Shown piece by piece: positions 33,077 through 45,021 of a DNA stretch of 64,000 nucleotides. The notes under the pieces were generated by a model that saw nothing but the letters and a program-made list of their open reading frames with translations, was not told the origin of the DNA and did not search any database. This DNA is from Blastomonas ursincola. GTDB taxonomy: Bacteria > Pseudomonadota > Alphaproteobacteria > Sphingomonadales > Sphingomonadaceae. A program made the position numbers and the translations under genes. Position 1 is the first letter of the stretch. Each line of letters starts with the position of its first letter. The stretch spans positions 1,308,297 to 1,372,296 of the forward strand of contig NZ_VDES01000002.1 in the NCBI RefSeq assembly GCF_013607875.1, given 5' to 3'.

Positions 33077-33639
33077 GCCGCGGCCCAATCGCGCAACTGG
33101 CTGACGATGTCCGCAAAGCTCATCGCCCGGGCCGAGGGGCAGGCGGCGAGCGCGGCGGACGGCATGGTCGATACCTCGGCGGTCACAGGGTTTTCGACCA
33201 GTGCGATCCCTCCCGCCGCGCCGACCGCCCTCAGGCCGTCGGCACCGTCATGGTTCGCGCCGGTCAGAACGATACCTGTCAGCGCCGGGCCATAGGCATC
33301 GGCGGCGGATTCGAACAGGACATCGATGGCCGGGCGCGAATGGTTGACCGGTTCCTCCGAAGACAGCGCAAGCGTTCCGCCTTCCTCGACCAGCAGGTGA
33401 TAATCCGCAGGTGCGAAATAGATCGTGCCCCCCATCGCCATTTCCTTGTCCTCGGCTTCCTTGACCTGAAGTGCGCATTTGGCGGCCAGCAGCTGGACCA
33501 GGGCATTGTCCCGGCGGGGCGGGACATGAACGACAACGAAAATGGGGCAGGGAAAGTTTCCGGGCAGGGCCGGAAGAATCTGCGATAGCGCCTGCACGCC
33601 TCCCGCCGATGCACCGATCACCACCGCCTTGCCGGTCAT
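33073..33639 (-). CDS. Stand-alone CheB-type methylesterase (no receiver)
   Basis: A 188-aa CheB catalytic domain. The triad elements are visible in VIGASAGGVQAL (Ser), VVHVPP (His) and TGANHDGADGLRAVG (Asp). The receiver that normally inhibits CheB is missing, so activity must be controlled otherwise. The gene overlaps cheR and the REC-kinase gene by 4 bp on either side. No chemoreceptor or flagellar gene lies near, so the CheB-CheR pair probably serves a non-chemotaxis signalling complex. A target inside the hybrid kinase is an inference from the linkage. Confidence 0.88.
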   Translation of the reverse strand: MTGKAVVIGASAGGVQALSQILPALPGNFPCPIFVVVHVPPRRDNALVQLLAAKCALQVKEAEDKEMAMGGTIYFAPADYHLLVEEGGTLALSSEEPVNHSRPAIDVLFESAADAYGPALTGIVLTGANHDGADGLRAVGAAGGIALVENPVTAEVSTMPSAALAACPSARAMSFADIVSQLRDWAAA

Positions 33640-34459
33640 GTCAGGCCCCGCTGGTAGATCTTCTCTTCCGCAACGAACTCGCTGAATGCACCGGCATGCG
33701 CGCTGAACCGTAGGCTCTCCTTCGAGCCCAGCCCGAGGAATCCGCGCCGGGCGAGCGAGTCCTTGAACAATCCGATCGCCCGGTTCTGCAGCTCGCGGTT
33801 GAAATAGATCAGCACGTTGCGACACGAAATCAGGTGCATCTCGCCGAACACGCTGTCGGTGACCAGGCTGTGATCAGAAAAGACGACCTGATTGCGCAGC
33901 GACTTGTCGAACACCGCGCGGCCATAATCGGCGGTGTAATAATCGGACAGCGAGGTCAGGCCGCCCGCCTTCTGGTGATTCTCGGTGAACAGCCGGATAT
34001 GTTCGAGCGGATAGACGCCGGCCTCGGCGGCCTTCAGCGCATTGGGGTTGATGTCGGTCGCATAGAACATCGTCTTGTGCGCAAGGCCTTCCTCGCGAAA
34101 CAGGATCGACAGCGAATACAGTTCCTCGCCATTGCTGCATCCGGCCACCCAGACCTTGAGCGAAGCATAGGTGCGCAGGTGCGGGATCACCTTTTCGCGC
34201 AGCGCGCGGAAATAGGAGGGGTCGCGGAACATCTCGCTGACCTGCACGGTGAGATAGTTCAGCAGGCGCGGCAGCATGGTCCGGTCGTGCAGCACATCGG
34301 ACTGCATTGCCGATATGCTGTCATAGCCCAGTTGCTTGCGCGCATGCAGCAACCGGCGTTTCAGCGAGGCGCGCGCATAGTTGCGGAAGTCATAGTGATA
34401 ATGCTGGTACATCGCCTCGAGCAGCAGCTCGATCTCGATATCCTCGATATTCTCGGTCA

Positions 34460-34460
<1 letters not shown>
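33636..34460 (-). CDS. CheR-type protein methyltransferase
   Basis: A 274-aa SAM-dependent glutamate methyltransferase. The N-terminal helical domain contains HYDFRNYARASLKRRL, and the catalytic domain has VSEMFRDPSYF, the SAM-binding VAGCSNGEELYS, ATDINPNAL and the late CRNVLIYFN, all typical of CheR. The start at 34460 overlaps the kinase TGA by one base (TGATG); an in-frame ATG at 34475 is an alternative. There are no C-terminal TPRs. With the receiver-less CheB it could reversibly methylate a sensory protein, but no canonical MCP is in the window. Confidence 0.88.
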
Positions 34461-37894
<3,434 letters not shown>

Positions 37895-37989
37895 GACGGC
37901 AGGGTATCTCGCAGGGAAAGGCAGTGGCCAGGGTCTAGCGTATTGAAATTGCTTTGTCCAAAAGCGCCACCGGCAAACGTGGGTTGCGA

Positions 37990-40179
37990 TCAGTCGGGCA
38001 TGGCCGCCAGTACCCGGTCGGGCGTCATCGGATAATCGAACACGCGCGCGCCGCAGGCATTGTAGATCGCGTTGGCGATCGCCGCCGCACCGCCGCACAT
38101 GCCCAGCTCGCCAATGCCCTTGGCCTGGATGATGCTCGCGGCGGCATCGCGCTCCTCGACCAGCACCACGTCGAGATCGGGCACGTCGCGATGCACCGGA
38201 ACGTGATATTCGGCCAGATCGCGGTTGACGAGATGCCCGTCGCGCGGATCGAATTCGAGCGCCTCGGTCAGCGCCATGCCGATGCTCCAGGTGATGCCGC
38301 CCAGGCATTGCGAGCGCGCGGTCTTGGCGTTGAGCACGCGGCCAAAGCCGAACGCGCCGAGCATCCGGTTTACGCGCGTCTCGCCGGTATAATGGTTGAC
38401 CCGCACCTCGGCGAAGAACGCGCCGAAGCCCGAAGCGAGATAATCGTCGGTGATCTTGCCCGGCTCGTAATGGCCTTCGCGCACCAGATCCTTGCCGCCG
38501 AGCAGTTCGGTCAGCGGCGTACCGTTGCCCGCTTTGGCATCGGCGAGCGCCAGAGCGGCCTCGTCAATGTCGAGCGTGTCGGCCAGCGCCTCGCGGATCG
38601 CCATGCATGCGACATAGACGGCAGAGCCGATCGACGGCGCCCCCCAGCTGCCGCCCGATCCAGGGCCGCGCGGATGGTCAGAGTCTCCGAGATCGACAAG
38701 CACCTGGTCAGGGCGCAAGCCCAGCATTTCGCCCGCAATCTGCGCGACGATGGTGTAGGTGCCGGTCCCGATATCGGTCATGTCGGTTTCGACCAGCGCG
38801 GTGCCATCCGCCTTGAGCGTGACGCGGGCTTTGGCTTCGGCGACATTGTGCACGCGCGCGGCGCTCGCCATGCCGGTGCCGATCCACCATTCACCTTCGC
38901 GGCGCATGCGGGGCTTGCGCGGGCCGCTGTCCCATCCGAACGCTTCGGCCCCCTGGCGCAGGCATTCGGCGAGCTTGTGCGACGAGAAGGGCAGGCCCTG
39001 TTCGGGGTCCTTGTCGGGAATATTGCGCAAGCGCAGCTCGACCGGATCGATCTCCGCCCGCTCGGCGAGTACGTCCATTGCCGCCTCGAGCGCGGGCATG
39101 CCCACGGCCTCACCCGGCGCGCGGACCGAGCCTGCGGTCATGCGGTGGATGCGGGCGAGTTTCAGCACCAGCTCGCGATTCTCGCCCGGATAGAGGAAGT
39201 GCGAGGATTGCAGCACCGGTTCGGCAAATTCCTCGCCGGGAAGGTTGGAGACCAGCGCCTCGTGCCCGAAGCCGGTCAGCCTACCATCGGTATCGCAGGC
39301 CAGGCGGAGCCGCTGCGTCGTTTCCGACCGGCGGATGATGCTCTGGAAGACCTGCTGTCGCGACATCACGACGCGCACGGGGCGTTCGAGCTGCATCGCG
39401 GCGATAGAGGCCGCGACGACTTCCTCACTGATCCCGAGCTTCGACCCGAACCCGCCGCCGACATAGCGCGAGATCAGGCGGATCCTGTCCTCGGGCAGGT
39501 CGAGCGCATCGGACAGCTCGGTGATGTTGTAGTTGAGCATCTGCAGCGAGGCGTGGACGGTCAGGCGTTCGCCGTCCCATTGCGCGATCGCGGCGTGCGG
39601 CTCCATCGCGGCAGACGCATGGCCCTTGGTCGTGTAGGTGAGATCGACGGCATGGGCGGCATCGGACATCGCCTTGTCGAGATTGCCCTCACGGACGGTC
39701 TCGTCTTCCTGTTCCTCTGCAATGCTCGGGTCGGCTTCGACGGGCGCGGCCTCGTCGGGCTGGTATTCGACGACCAGAAGCCTGGCCGCATCGCGCGCCT
39801 GCTCGAAGCTCTCCGCGACGACCAGCGCCAGCGGCTGCCCCCAATAGCAGATCGTGCGCGGCTTTTGTTGCGGTGCCTCGTTGGCGGTGCCCTGGGCGGG
39901 GCGCGTGGTCAGTCGCTCGTCATCGATCACCGCGATCACGCCGGGCATGGCAAGCGCGCTTTCGGCATCGATCCGCACGACACTGCCCCGCGTGATGGTC
40001 GCCGTTACCAGCACGCCCTCGGCGCAGCCCTCGACCGGATATTCTGCAGCATAGGGCGCGGTGCCGGTGACCTTGGCCAGCCCCTCGATCCGCGAGACCG
40101 GCTTGCCGATCACGCCCTGGCGCATCGTGTCGAGCCGGTTCTCGGTCGCCGGCTTGTCCTGCTTCACATGCACGGTCAT
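37990..40179 (-). CDS. Molybdopterin-binding subunit of a xanthine dehydrogenase-family aldehyde oxidoreductase (PaoC-like)
   Basis: A 729-aa large subunit of a molybdenum hydroxylase. It has an AldOxase N-domain (GKPVSRIEGLAKVTGTAPYA) and two Mo-cofactor domains. Motifs include GGGFGSKLG, the VRAPGEAVGMPALE cofactor loop and, near the C-terminus, GIGELGMCGGAAAIANAIYN (20 residues), where the Glu is the expected catalytic base. The start ATG overlaps the FAD-subunit stop (ATGA). Similarity of the medium subunit to PaoB points to aromatic or aliphatic aldehyde oxidation rather than xanthine. No XdhC/PaoD-type maturation gene is in the window. Confidence 0.9.
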   Translation of the reverse strand: MTVHVKQDKPATENRLDTMRQGVIGKPVSRIEGLAKVTGTAPYAAEYPVEGCAEGVLVTATITRGSVVRIDAESALAMPGVIAVIDDERLTTRPAQGTANEAPQQKPRTICYWGQPLALVVAESFEQARDAARLLVVEYQPDEAAPVEADPSIAEEQEDETVREGNLDKAMSDAAHAVDLTYTTKGHASAAMEPHAAIAQWDGERLTVHASLQMLNYNITELSDALDLPEDRIRLISRYVGGGFGSKLGISEEVVAASIAAMQLERPVRVVMSRQQVFQSIIRRSETTQRLRLACDTDGRLTGFGHEALVSNLPGEEFAEPVLQSSHFLYPGENRELVLKLARIHRMTAGSVRAPGEAVGMPALEAAMDVLAERAEIDPVELRLRNIPDKDPEQGLPFSSHKLAECLRQGAEAFGWDSGPRKPRMRREGEWWIGTGMASAARVHNVAEAKARVTLKADGTALVETDMTDIGTGTYTIVAQIAGEMLGLRPDQVLVDLGDSDHPRGPGSGGSWGAPSIGSAVYVACMAIREALADTLDIDEAALALADAKAGNGTPLTELLGGKDLVREGHYEPGKITDDYLASGFGAFFAEVRVNHYTGETRVNRMLGAFGFGRVLNAKTARSQCLGGITWSIGMALTEALEFDPRDGHLVNRDLAEYHVPVHRDVPDLDVVLVEERDAAASIIQAKGIGELGMCGGAAAIANAIYNACGARVFDYPMTPDRVLAAMPD

Positions 40180-41162
40180 GCCGCCTTCTCCACCGCTTCG
40201 GCCAGCACCGCGTTCAACGTGCGGCGGGCGAGCGGAATCTTGAAATCATTGTCGCCATGGCCTTCTGCCCCTTCGAGCAGGAGGTCGGCAGCTTGGTCGA
40301 ACAGCTCGGGCGAGGGGGGCGCGCCAACGAGCAGTTCGCCGATGCGCGGTTCGTGCCACGGCTTGTGCGCGAGGCCACCAAAGGCGAAATCGGCGCGCGT
40401 GAACTTGCCGCCGTCCATCGCGATCACGGCGGCAATCGACACCAGGGCAAAGGCATAGGACGACCGCTCGCGCACCTTGCGGTACAGCTGCGTGGCTTGC
40501 ACCGGCGGGGGCAGCGTGACCGCGACGATCACCTCGCCTGCCTCCAGCACATTGTCGCGCCACGGGGTGTCGCCGGGCAGGCGATGAAAATCGCTGACCG
40601 GGACCGTCCGCTCCGTTCCCTTGCCGGTTGCGATCACGACCGTGGCACCCAGGGCTGTCATCGCAACAGCCATGTCGCCGGGATAGGTCGCGATGCACTG
40701 GTCGCTGGTGCCGAGCACCGCGTGCAGCTTGTTCACCCCGCCAATCGCGCCGCAGCCGCTGCCCGGATCGCGCTTGTTGCAGGGCTGGTCGACGTTCATG
40801 AAATAATAGCAGCGCGTGCGCTGGCACAGATTGCCGCCGGTTGTCGCCTTGTTGCGCAGCTGCTGCGTCGCGCCGGCCAGGATCGCGCGCGCGAGCACCG
40901 GATAATCGGCGCGCACGCGCGGGTTTACTGCGGTTGCGGTGTTGGTTGCGAGAGCGCCGATCCGCAGGCCGCCATCGGGCGTGTCCTGGATGCCGTCGAG
41001 CCCGATCCGCCCGATATCGCTCAGCTGCGATGGCGTCGCCACTTGAAGCTTCATCATGTCGAGCAGGTTGGTGCCGCCCGCGATCAGCATCGCCTCGGGC
41101 AGCGCCGCGATCGTCGAGGCATCGCTGATCGAATGCGCGCGCTGGTACTGGAACGGCCTCAT
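40176..41162 (-). CDS. FAD-binding subunit with extra Fe-S insertion (PaoB-like)
   Basis: A 328-aa medium subunit. The FAD motif is IAGGTNLLD, with a second contact at TGGNLCQRTRCYYF. Between about residues 125 and 165 is a Cys-bearing insertion (CQRTRCYYF, PCNKRDPGSGCGA, SDQCIATYPGD) like that of E. coli PaoB, which binds an additional [4Fe-4S] cluster. Ordinary xanthine dehydrogenase FAD domains lack it. The ATG at 41162 overlaps the stop of the 2Fe-2S subunit; a longer open frame upstream runs inside that gene and is rejected. Electrons from the Mo site would pass by the 2Fe-2S clusters to FAD. Confidence 0.88.
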   Translation of the reverse strand: MRPFQYQRAHSISDASTIAALPEAMLIAGGTNLLDMMKLQVATPSQLSDIGRIGLDGIQDTPDGGLRIGALATNTATAVNPRVRADYPVLARAILAGATQQLRNKATTGGNLCQRTRCYYFMNVDQPCNKRDPGSGCGAIGGVNKLHAVLGTSDQCIATYPGDMAVAMTALGATVVIATGKGTERTVPVSDFHRLPGDTPWRDNVLEAGEVIVAVTLPPPVQATQLYRKVRERSSYAFALVSIAAVIAMDGGKFTRADFAFGGLAHKPWHEPRIGELLVGAPPSPELFDQAADLLLEGAEGHGDNDFKIPLARRTLNAVLAEAVEKAA

Positions 41163-41671
41163 GCCGCAGGCTCCGATTCGGCGACGTCGCGGATCGCGGC
41201 GACGATATTGGCATAGGCTCCGCAACGGCACAGATTGCCGCTCATGCGTTCCCGAATTTCCTCACCGCTAGCCTCGAAGGGGCCGTCGAGCGTCTCGCTA
41301 GCATCGCTCGGCCAGCCATTCGCGATCTCGTCGAGCATCGCGGTCGCCGAACAGATCTGCCCCGGCGTGCAATAGCCGCACTGGAAGCCGTCATGCTCGA
41401 CAAAGGCGCGCTGCAGCGGCGAAGGCTCGTCCGCAATGCCCAGGCCCTCGATCGTCGTGACCTGATGGCCCTCGTGCATCGCCGCGAGCGTCAGGCAACT
41501 GTTGATGCGCAGGCCGTTGAGGATCACGGTGCACGCGCCGCACTGGGCGTGGTCGCAACCCTTTTTGGTGCCGGTCAGCCCCAGATCGTGGCGCAGAAAA
41601 TCGAGCAGCGTGACACGCGGGTCTTCGGGCAACGGGTAGGGCGTTCCGTTGACGATCAGTTCATCGGGCAT
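41159..41671 (-). CDS. 2Fe-2S subunit of the aldehyde oxidoreductase (PaoA-like, no Tat leader)
   Basis: A 170-aa small subunit with two [2Fe-2S] clusters. The plant-ferredoxin-like one uses KKGCDHAQCGACTVILNG and the later INSC. The alpha-helical one uses FQCGYCTPGQ and GNLCRCGAY. E. coli PaoA carries a Tat leader that exports the whole enzyme, but here the chain begins directly at MPDELIVNGT, so the complex should stay in the cytosol. It is the first gene of the three-subunit operon, 99 bp downstream of the MetE-like gene, so it could be partly co-transcribed with the IclR-controlled genes. Confidence 0.9.
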   Translation of the reverse strand: MPDELIVNGTPYPLPEDPRVTLLDFLRHDLGLTGTKKGCDHAQCGACTVILNGLRINSCLTLAAMHEGHQVTTIEGLGIADEPSPLQRAFVEHDGFQCGYCTPGQICSATAMLDEIANGWPSDASETLDGPFEASGEEIRERMSGNLCRCGAYANIVAAIRDVAESEPAA

Positions 41672-41770
41672 TCAGGACTCCTTGCGAAATCCCAAGCCCT
41701 GAACGCCGCGATGGTTCCCTGCGATGGCGGAATTGATTGCTGTCGGCGCTGGTGGGCTTACCGATCGGCT

Positions 41771-42907
41771 TCAGGCCGACCAGTATTTCCGGCTCGCGAT
41801 CGCGGCCCCCTCGGACAATGCGGCCAGCTTGGCCCAGACGATCTCGGGATCGAGGCTGTTGCTCCCGGCATGGACCGAAAAGCCGCAATCGACCCCGGCC
41901 ATCACCCTCTCGCGGCCAAGCAGATCGGCATAGCGCCCGATGCGCTGCGCGATGAGCTCCGGGTGCTCGATATAGGGGCTTTGCGGCTCGACCATGCCGG
42001 GGCAAAGGATCTTGCCCTCGGGCAGCGGATGCTCTTCGAAGAACGCGAACTCGTGCGCATGGCGCGGGTTTGCGCCTTCGAGCAGCACGGTTTGCGGCTT
42101 CGCGCTCCAGACGATGTCGGCAATCTCGCCCAGCGCCACGTCACAATGGTGGGGGCCAGGATAATTGCCCCAGCACAGATGCATGCGCAGCTGCTCAGCC
42201 GGGATGTTCTGCAACGCATGGTTGAGCGCCGCGACGTTCATGCCGATGCGCTTGCGGAAATCCTCAAGGCTCAGATGGGTGAACTGCACGTGCCGGCCCA
42301 TGGCAAGGTCAGGGCAATCGACCTGCAGGGTGATCCCGGCGGCGGCGATGGTCTCGTATTCGTGGCGCAGCCCTTCGGCGAGCGCGAAGACATAGTCCTC
42401 GTCGCTGGCATAATATTGGTTGGGAAAGAACAGCGCGGTGACGCCGGGCGAAGCAGCGGACATGAAGGTGGCGTGGCCGTTGGCGAGCCGCCTCAGCCGC
42501 TCGGCATCGATGCGCGGCGCTTCCATGTCGATCACCGTGATCGGCGCGGTGCAAGCCGGGGCGGAGCGCTTGGCGCGGCCCTTGTTGCCGAACACCTGGG
42601 CCTTCGCGCCGGGAAAGGCCTCCAGATCGGCAAACTCATACTGGCCCGCTTCGCCACCGAAGCCTGAAAGCCGGTGCTTAATATAGGTGGCATAGCTGGG
42701 CTTGGACTGCTCGCCATCGTTGACGATGCTCACCCCCGCCTCGATCTGGCGCTTGATGACATAGGCCGTCGCCTGCTCGACCGCGGCGTCGAAATCGGCT
42801 TCGGTAACCGTCTCGCCGCCCTCGCGGGCGAAGACCAGATCGAGCAGGGCTTCGGGTCTTGGCAAGCTGCCGACATGGGTGGTGCGAAAGCGGTCGGGTG
42901 CGGTCAT
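41771..42907 (-). CDS. MetE-like (cobalamin-independent methionine synthase II) family protein
   Basis: A 378-aa TIM-barrel protein similar to the C-terminal half of MetE. It starts with RFRTTHVGSLPRP, the family signature, and retains zinc-site candidates in MHLCWGNYPGPHH and GVDCGFS. It is half the length of true MetE and lacks the folate-binding N-domain. Such short forms include the CoM-transferring/cleaving enzymes of epoxyalkane metabolism and many uncharacterised catabolic proteins. Its place behind WrbA, VOC and hydrolase genes suggests a thiol- or methyl-transfer step in degradation rather than methionine synthesis (inference). The start at 42907 lies 19 bp after the hydrolase gene. 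Confidence 0.8.
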   Translation of the reverse strand: MTAPDRFRTTHVGSLPRPEALLDLVFAREGGETVTEADFDAAVEQATAYVIKRQIEAGVSIVNDGEQSKPSYATYIKHRLSGFGGEAGQYEFADLEAFPGAKAQVFGNKGRAKRSAPACTAPITVIDMEAPRIDAERLRRLANGHATFMSAASPGVTALFFPNQYYASDEDYVFALAEGLRHEYETIAAAGITLQVDCPDLAMGRHVQFTHLSLEDFRKRIGMNVAALNHALQNIPAEQLRMHLCWGNYPGPHHCDVALGEIADIVWSAKPQTVLLEGANPRHAHEFAFFEEHPLPEGKILCPGMVEPQSPYIEHPELIAQRIGRYADLLGRERVMAGVDCGFSVHAGSNSLDPEIVWAKLAALSEGAAIASRKYWSA

Positions 42908-42926
42908 GGAAGGGGACTCCGGCAGA

Positions 42927-43805
42927 TCAGTCGTTGATGGCATCGGGAACCGGCTGCAGGGGCCGGTTCAGAAAGGCCGCGAGCGCAGTGTTATACTCCA
43001 CCGGGTGCGACAGATTGCAAAGATGCCCGGCCTCGCGGATGAAGCGCGCCTGGCCCAGCGGTGCGGCGCGGGCGACGGCGCGGGTCACGTCGCGGCGCCA
43101 CGGGGTGTCCTGGCACCCCGTCACGCCAAGAACCGGCATGCACAGCGCTGCCATCGCATCGAGCCGCGCCGACGGACCGGCAGGACCGGCGGCGAGGTCG
43201 CGGCCGTCATAATCGGCAAGCATGGCCGCGCCGATCCGTTCGGCTTCGCCCGACAGCCCGGCCATGAGCGGATGCTGTGCCCAGTGCCGTTTCATCGATG
43301 CGAGCATGCCCTGCCTGACCAGCTCGGCATATTCCGATAGCGGTATGCGGTCTGACGCGTTGGCCTGATCGGGGATTCCGGCCAGTGAAATGCCTTGCAG
43401 CACCAGCGTTATGACCCGGTCTCGATACTGCTGGGCATAGGCGATGGCGGTGGCGCCCGCCTGTGACATGCCGACAAGGTGGCAAGCGGCAAGGTCCAGA
43501 TGATCGGTCAGCCGGGCGATATCGTCGGTTTCGCGAATCCGGTCCGGGGGGGCTGTCGATTGCCCGAAGCCGCGACGGTCGATCGCGACCAGGGTAAAGC
43601 GGTTGGCCAGCGCGCGCGCCTGCATGGTCCAAATCCGCCGGTCGAGCGTCCAGCCATGCAGCAGCACGACCGTTGGGCCCTGGCCGACCCGTTCGACGGC
43701 CAGGTGCCCGTCACAGACCTCCAGCCAGAGCGTCTTGCCGCCCAGCCTCGGTTCGGGCGGCGTCCTGGCATGGCTCGGGCCCAGCCGACAAACCGGGCCG
43801 TGCAT
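42927..43805 (-). CDS. Alpha/beta hydrolase
   Basis: A 292-aa alpha/beta-fold hydrolase. The oxyanion region is VVLLHGWTLDRRIW, the nucleophile is the Ser in LVGMSQAGATA, the acid is likely in VTGCQDTPWRR and the His in EAGHLCNLSHPVEYN. The GMSQAG elbow matches C-C bond hydrolases and enol-lactonases of the PcaD type as well as esterases, so the reaction is open. There is no leader. The start is 3 bp after the VOC gene stop, and translational coupling is likely. It is one gene of the IclR-linked catabolic operon. Confidence 0.85.
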   Translation of the reverse strand: MHGPVCRLGPSHARTPPEPRLGGKTLWLEVCDGHLAVERVGQGPTVVLLHGWTLDRRIWTMQARALANRFTLVAIDRRGFGQSTAPPDRIRETDDIARLTDHLDLAACHLVGMSQAGATAIAYAQQYRDRVITLVLQGISLAGIPDQANASDRIPLSEYAELVRQGMLASMKRHWAQHPLMAGLSGEAERIGAAMLADYDGRDLAAGPAGPSARLDAMAALCMPVLGVTGCQDTPWRRDVTRAVARAAPLGQARFIREAGHLCNLSHPVEYNTALAAFLNRPLQPVPDAIND

Positions 43806-43808
43806 CGA

Positions 43809-44351
43809 TCAGGCCGCCTCTGCGCTGCGGAAGGTGTTGTTGTTGCTGTGATCGCCCGCCAGCCAGCGCGCCAGTTCGCTGCGCGCCTTGGCACGGACCT
43901 GATCCTCGATCGCCAGCGCCTCGGGCGCGTCGCAGGTGAACTCGATGATCATGCCATTGGGATCCTTGACATAGACCGACCGGCAATAGCCGTGCTCGAG
44001 AATATAGGTCTGCGGCTCGACGATCCCGGCTGCGGCGATGCGGCGCTCGAGCTCGGCCTGCGCGTCGGGATCGACATGCAGCGCGATGTGATGGAAGGGC
44101 GATTCCGGAATGGGCGGGCTGAATTCGGCCTGGTCGTCCTCGTTGGCGAACTGGAAGAAGGCCAGCGCGCTGCCGTCCTTCATCGCGAAGAAGCAGTGGC
44201 AATAGGTGCGCTCCTTGCCGAACAGCTCGTCCTTCTCGCAATAGGTCGCGACCAGCGGAAAACCCAGCACGTCCTCATAGAAGGCGCGCGTCGCCTCGAG
44301 ATCGCGGGTGGTGTAGGCGGTGTGGTGCAGGCGATTGACTAGCTGGCTCAT
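43809..44351 (-). CDS. VOC-family protein (glyoxalase/extradiol dioxygenase-like)
   Basis: A 180-aa vicinal-oxygen-chelate protein with the paired beta-alpha-beta-beta-beta modules. The first is RLHHTAYTTRDLEATRAFYE (20 residues), and the second begins FHHIALHVDPDAQAELERR (19). Metal ligands are probably the His in each module and the Glu in MIIEFTCD. The short length excludes a full two-domain extradiol dioxygenase. The start has GAGGAGG about 8 bases upstream. It could be an epimerase, a glyoxalase-type lyase or a ring-cleavage enzyme; context with WrbA and a hydrolase favours aromatic or quinone metabolism. Confidence 0.82.
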   Translation of the reverse strand: MSQLVNRLHHTAYTTRDLEATRAFYEDVLGFPLVATYCEKDELFGKERTYCHCFFAMKDGSALAFFQFANEDDQAEFSPPIPESPFHHIALHVDPDAQAELERRIAAAGIVEPQTYILEHGYCRSVYVKDPNGMIIEFTCDAPEALAIEDQVRAKARSELARWLAGDHSNNNTFRSAEAA

Positions 44352-44394
44352 GGCTTCCTCCTCATCTTGTGTCCACGCCGGGTCAGCAGCCCCC

Positions 44395-44997
44395 TCAGGC
44401 CGACAGTTTCCGCGTGATGCGCGCAACATGCTCGCCCTGAAAGCGGGCGCCTGCAAGTTCGTTTTCGGACGGCAGGCGCGACCCGTCGCCCCCCGCGATC
44501 GTGCTCGCACCATAGGGTGTGCCGCCGCTGATCTCGGACATGATGGTGTTGCCGGCAAAGCTGTAGGGCAGGCCGATGACGATCATGCCATGGTGCAGCA
44601 GGGTGGTGTGGAACGAGGTGATCGTGGTTTCCTGCCCGCCATGCTGGCTGGCGGTCGAGACGAACACGCTGCCCGGCTTGCCGATCAGCGCGCCCCTGGC
44701 CCAGAGGCCCCCGGTCTGGTCGAGAAAGTTACGCATCTGCGCGGCCATGTTGCCGAAGCGCGTGGGGGTGCCGAAGATGATGCCGTCATAATCGGCGAGC
44801 TCGTCCGGGCTGGCGAACGGCGCGGCCTGATCGACCTTCATGCCCGATCCCGCCGCAACTTCGTCGGGCACCAGTTCGGGCACGCGTTTGACTACCGCCT
44901 CGCAGCCCTCGACCGCATTCACCCCTGCCGCCACGGCGCCTGCCATGATCTCGGTATGCCCATAGCCCGAATAATAGAGGATGAGGATGCGTGCCAT
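44395..44997 (-). CDS. wrbA: NAD(P)H:quinone oxidoreductase WrbA
   Basis: A 200-aa flavodoxin-fold quinone reductase. FMN-binding motifs are [12 protein letters not shown] at the N-terminus, [20 protein letters not shown] (20 residues) and TASQHGGQE, with the late [18 protein letters not shown] (18) closing the FMN site. Length and motifs fit WrbA well. It would reduce quinones by two electrons, avoiding semiquinone stress. In this operon it sits directly after the TonB receptor gene (24 bp), so it may serve a quinone intermediate of the imported compound. Confidence 0.93.
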   Translation of the reverse strand: MARILILYYSGYGHTEIMAGAVAAGVNAVEGCEAVVKRVPELVPDEVAAGSGMKVDQAAPFASPDELADYDGIIFGTPTRFGNMAAQMRNFLDQTGGLWARGALIGKPGSVFVSTASQHGGQETTITSFHTTLLHHGMIVIGLPYSFAGNTIMSEISGGTPYGASTIAGGDGSRLPSENELAGARFQGEHVARITRKLSA

Positions 44998-45021
44998 GGA
45001 TGCTTTCCCGTCGTTGCTAGG

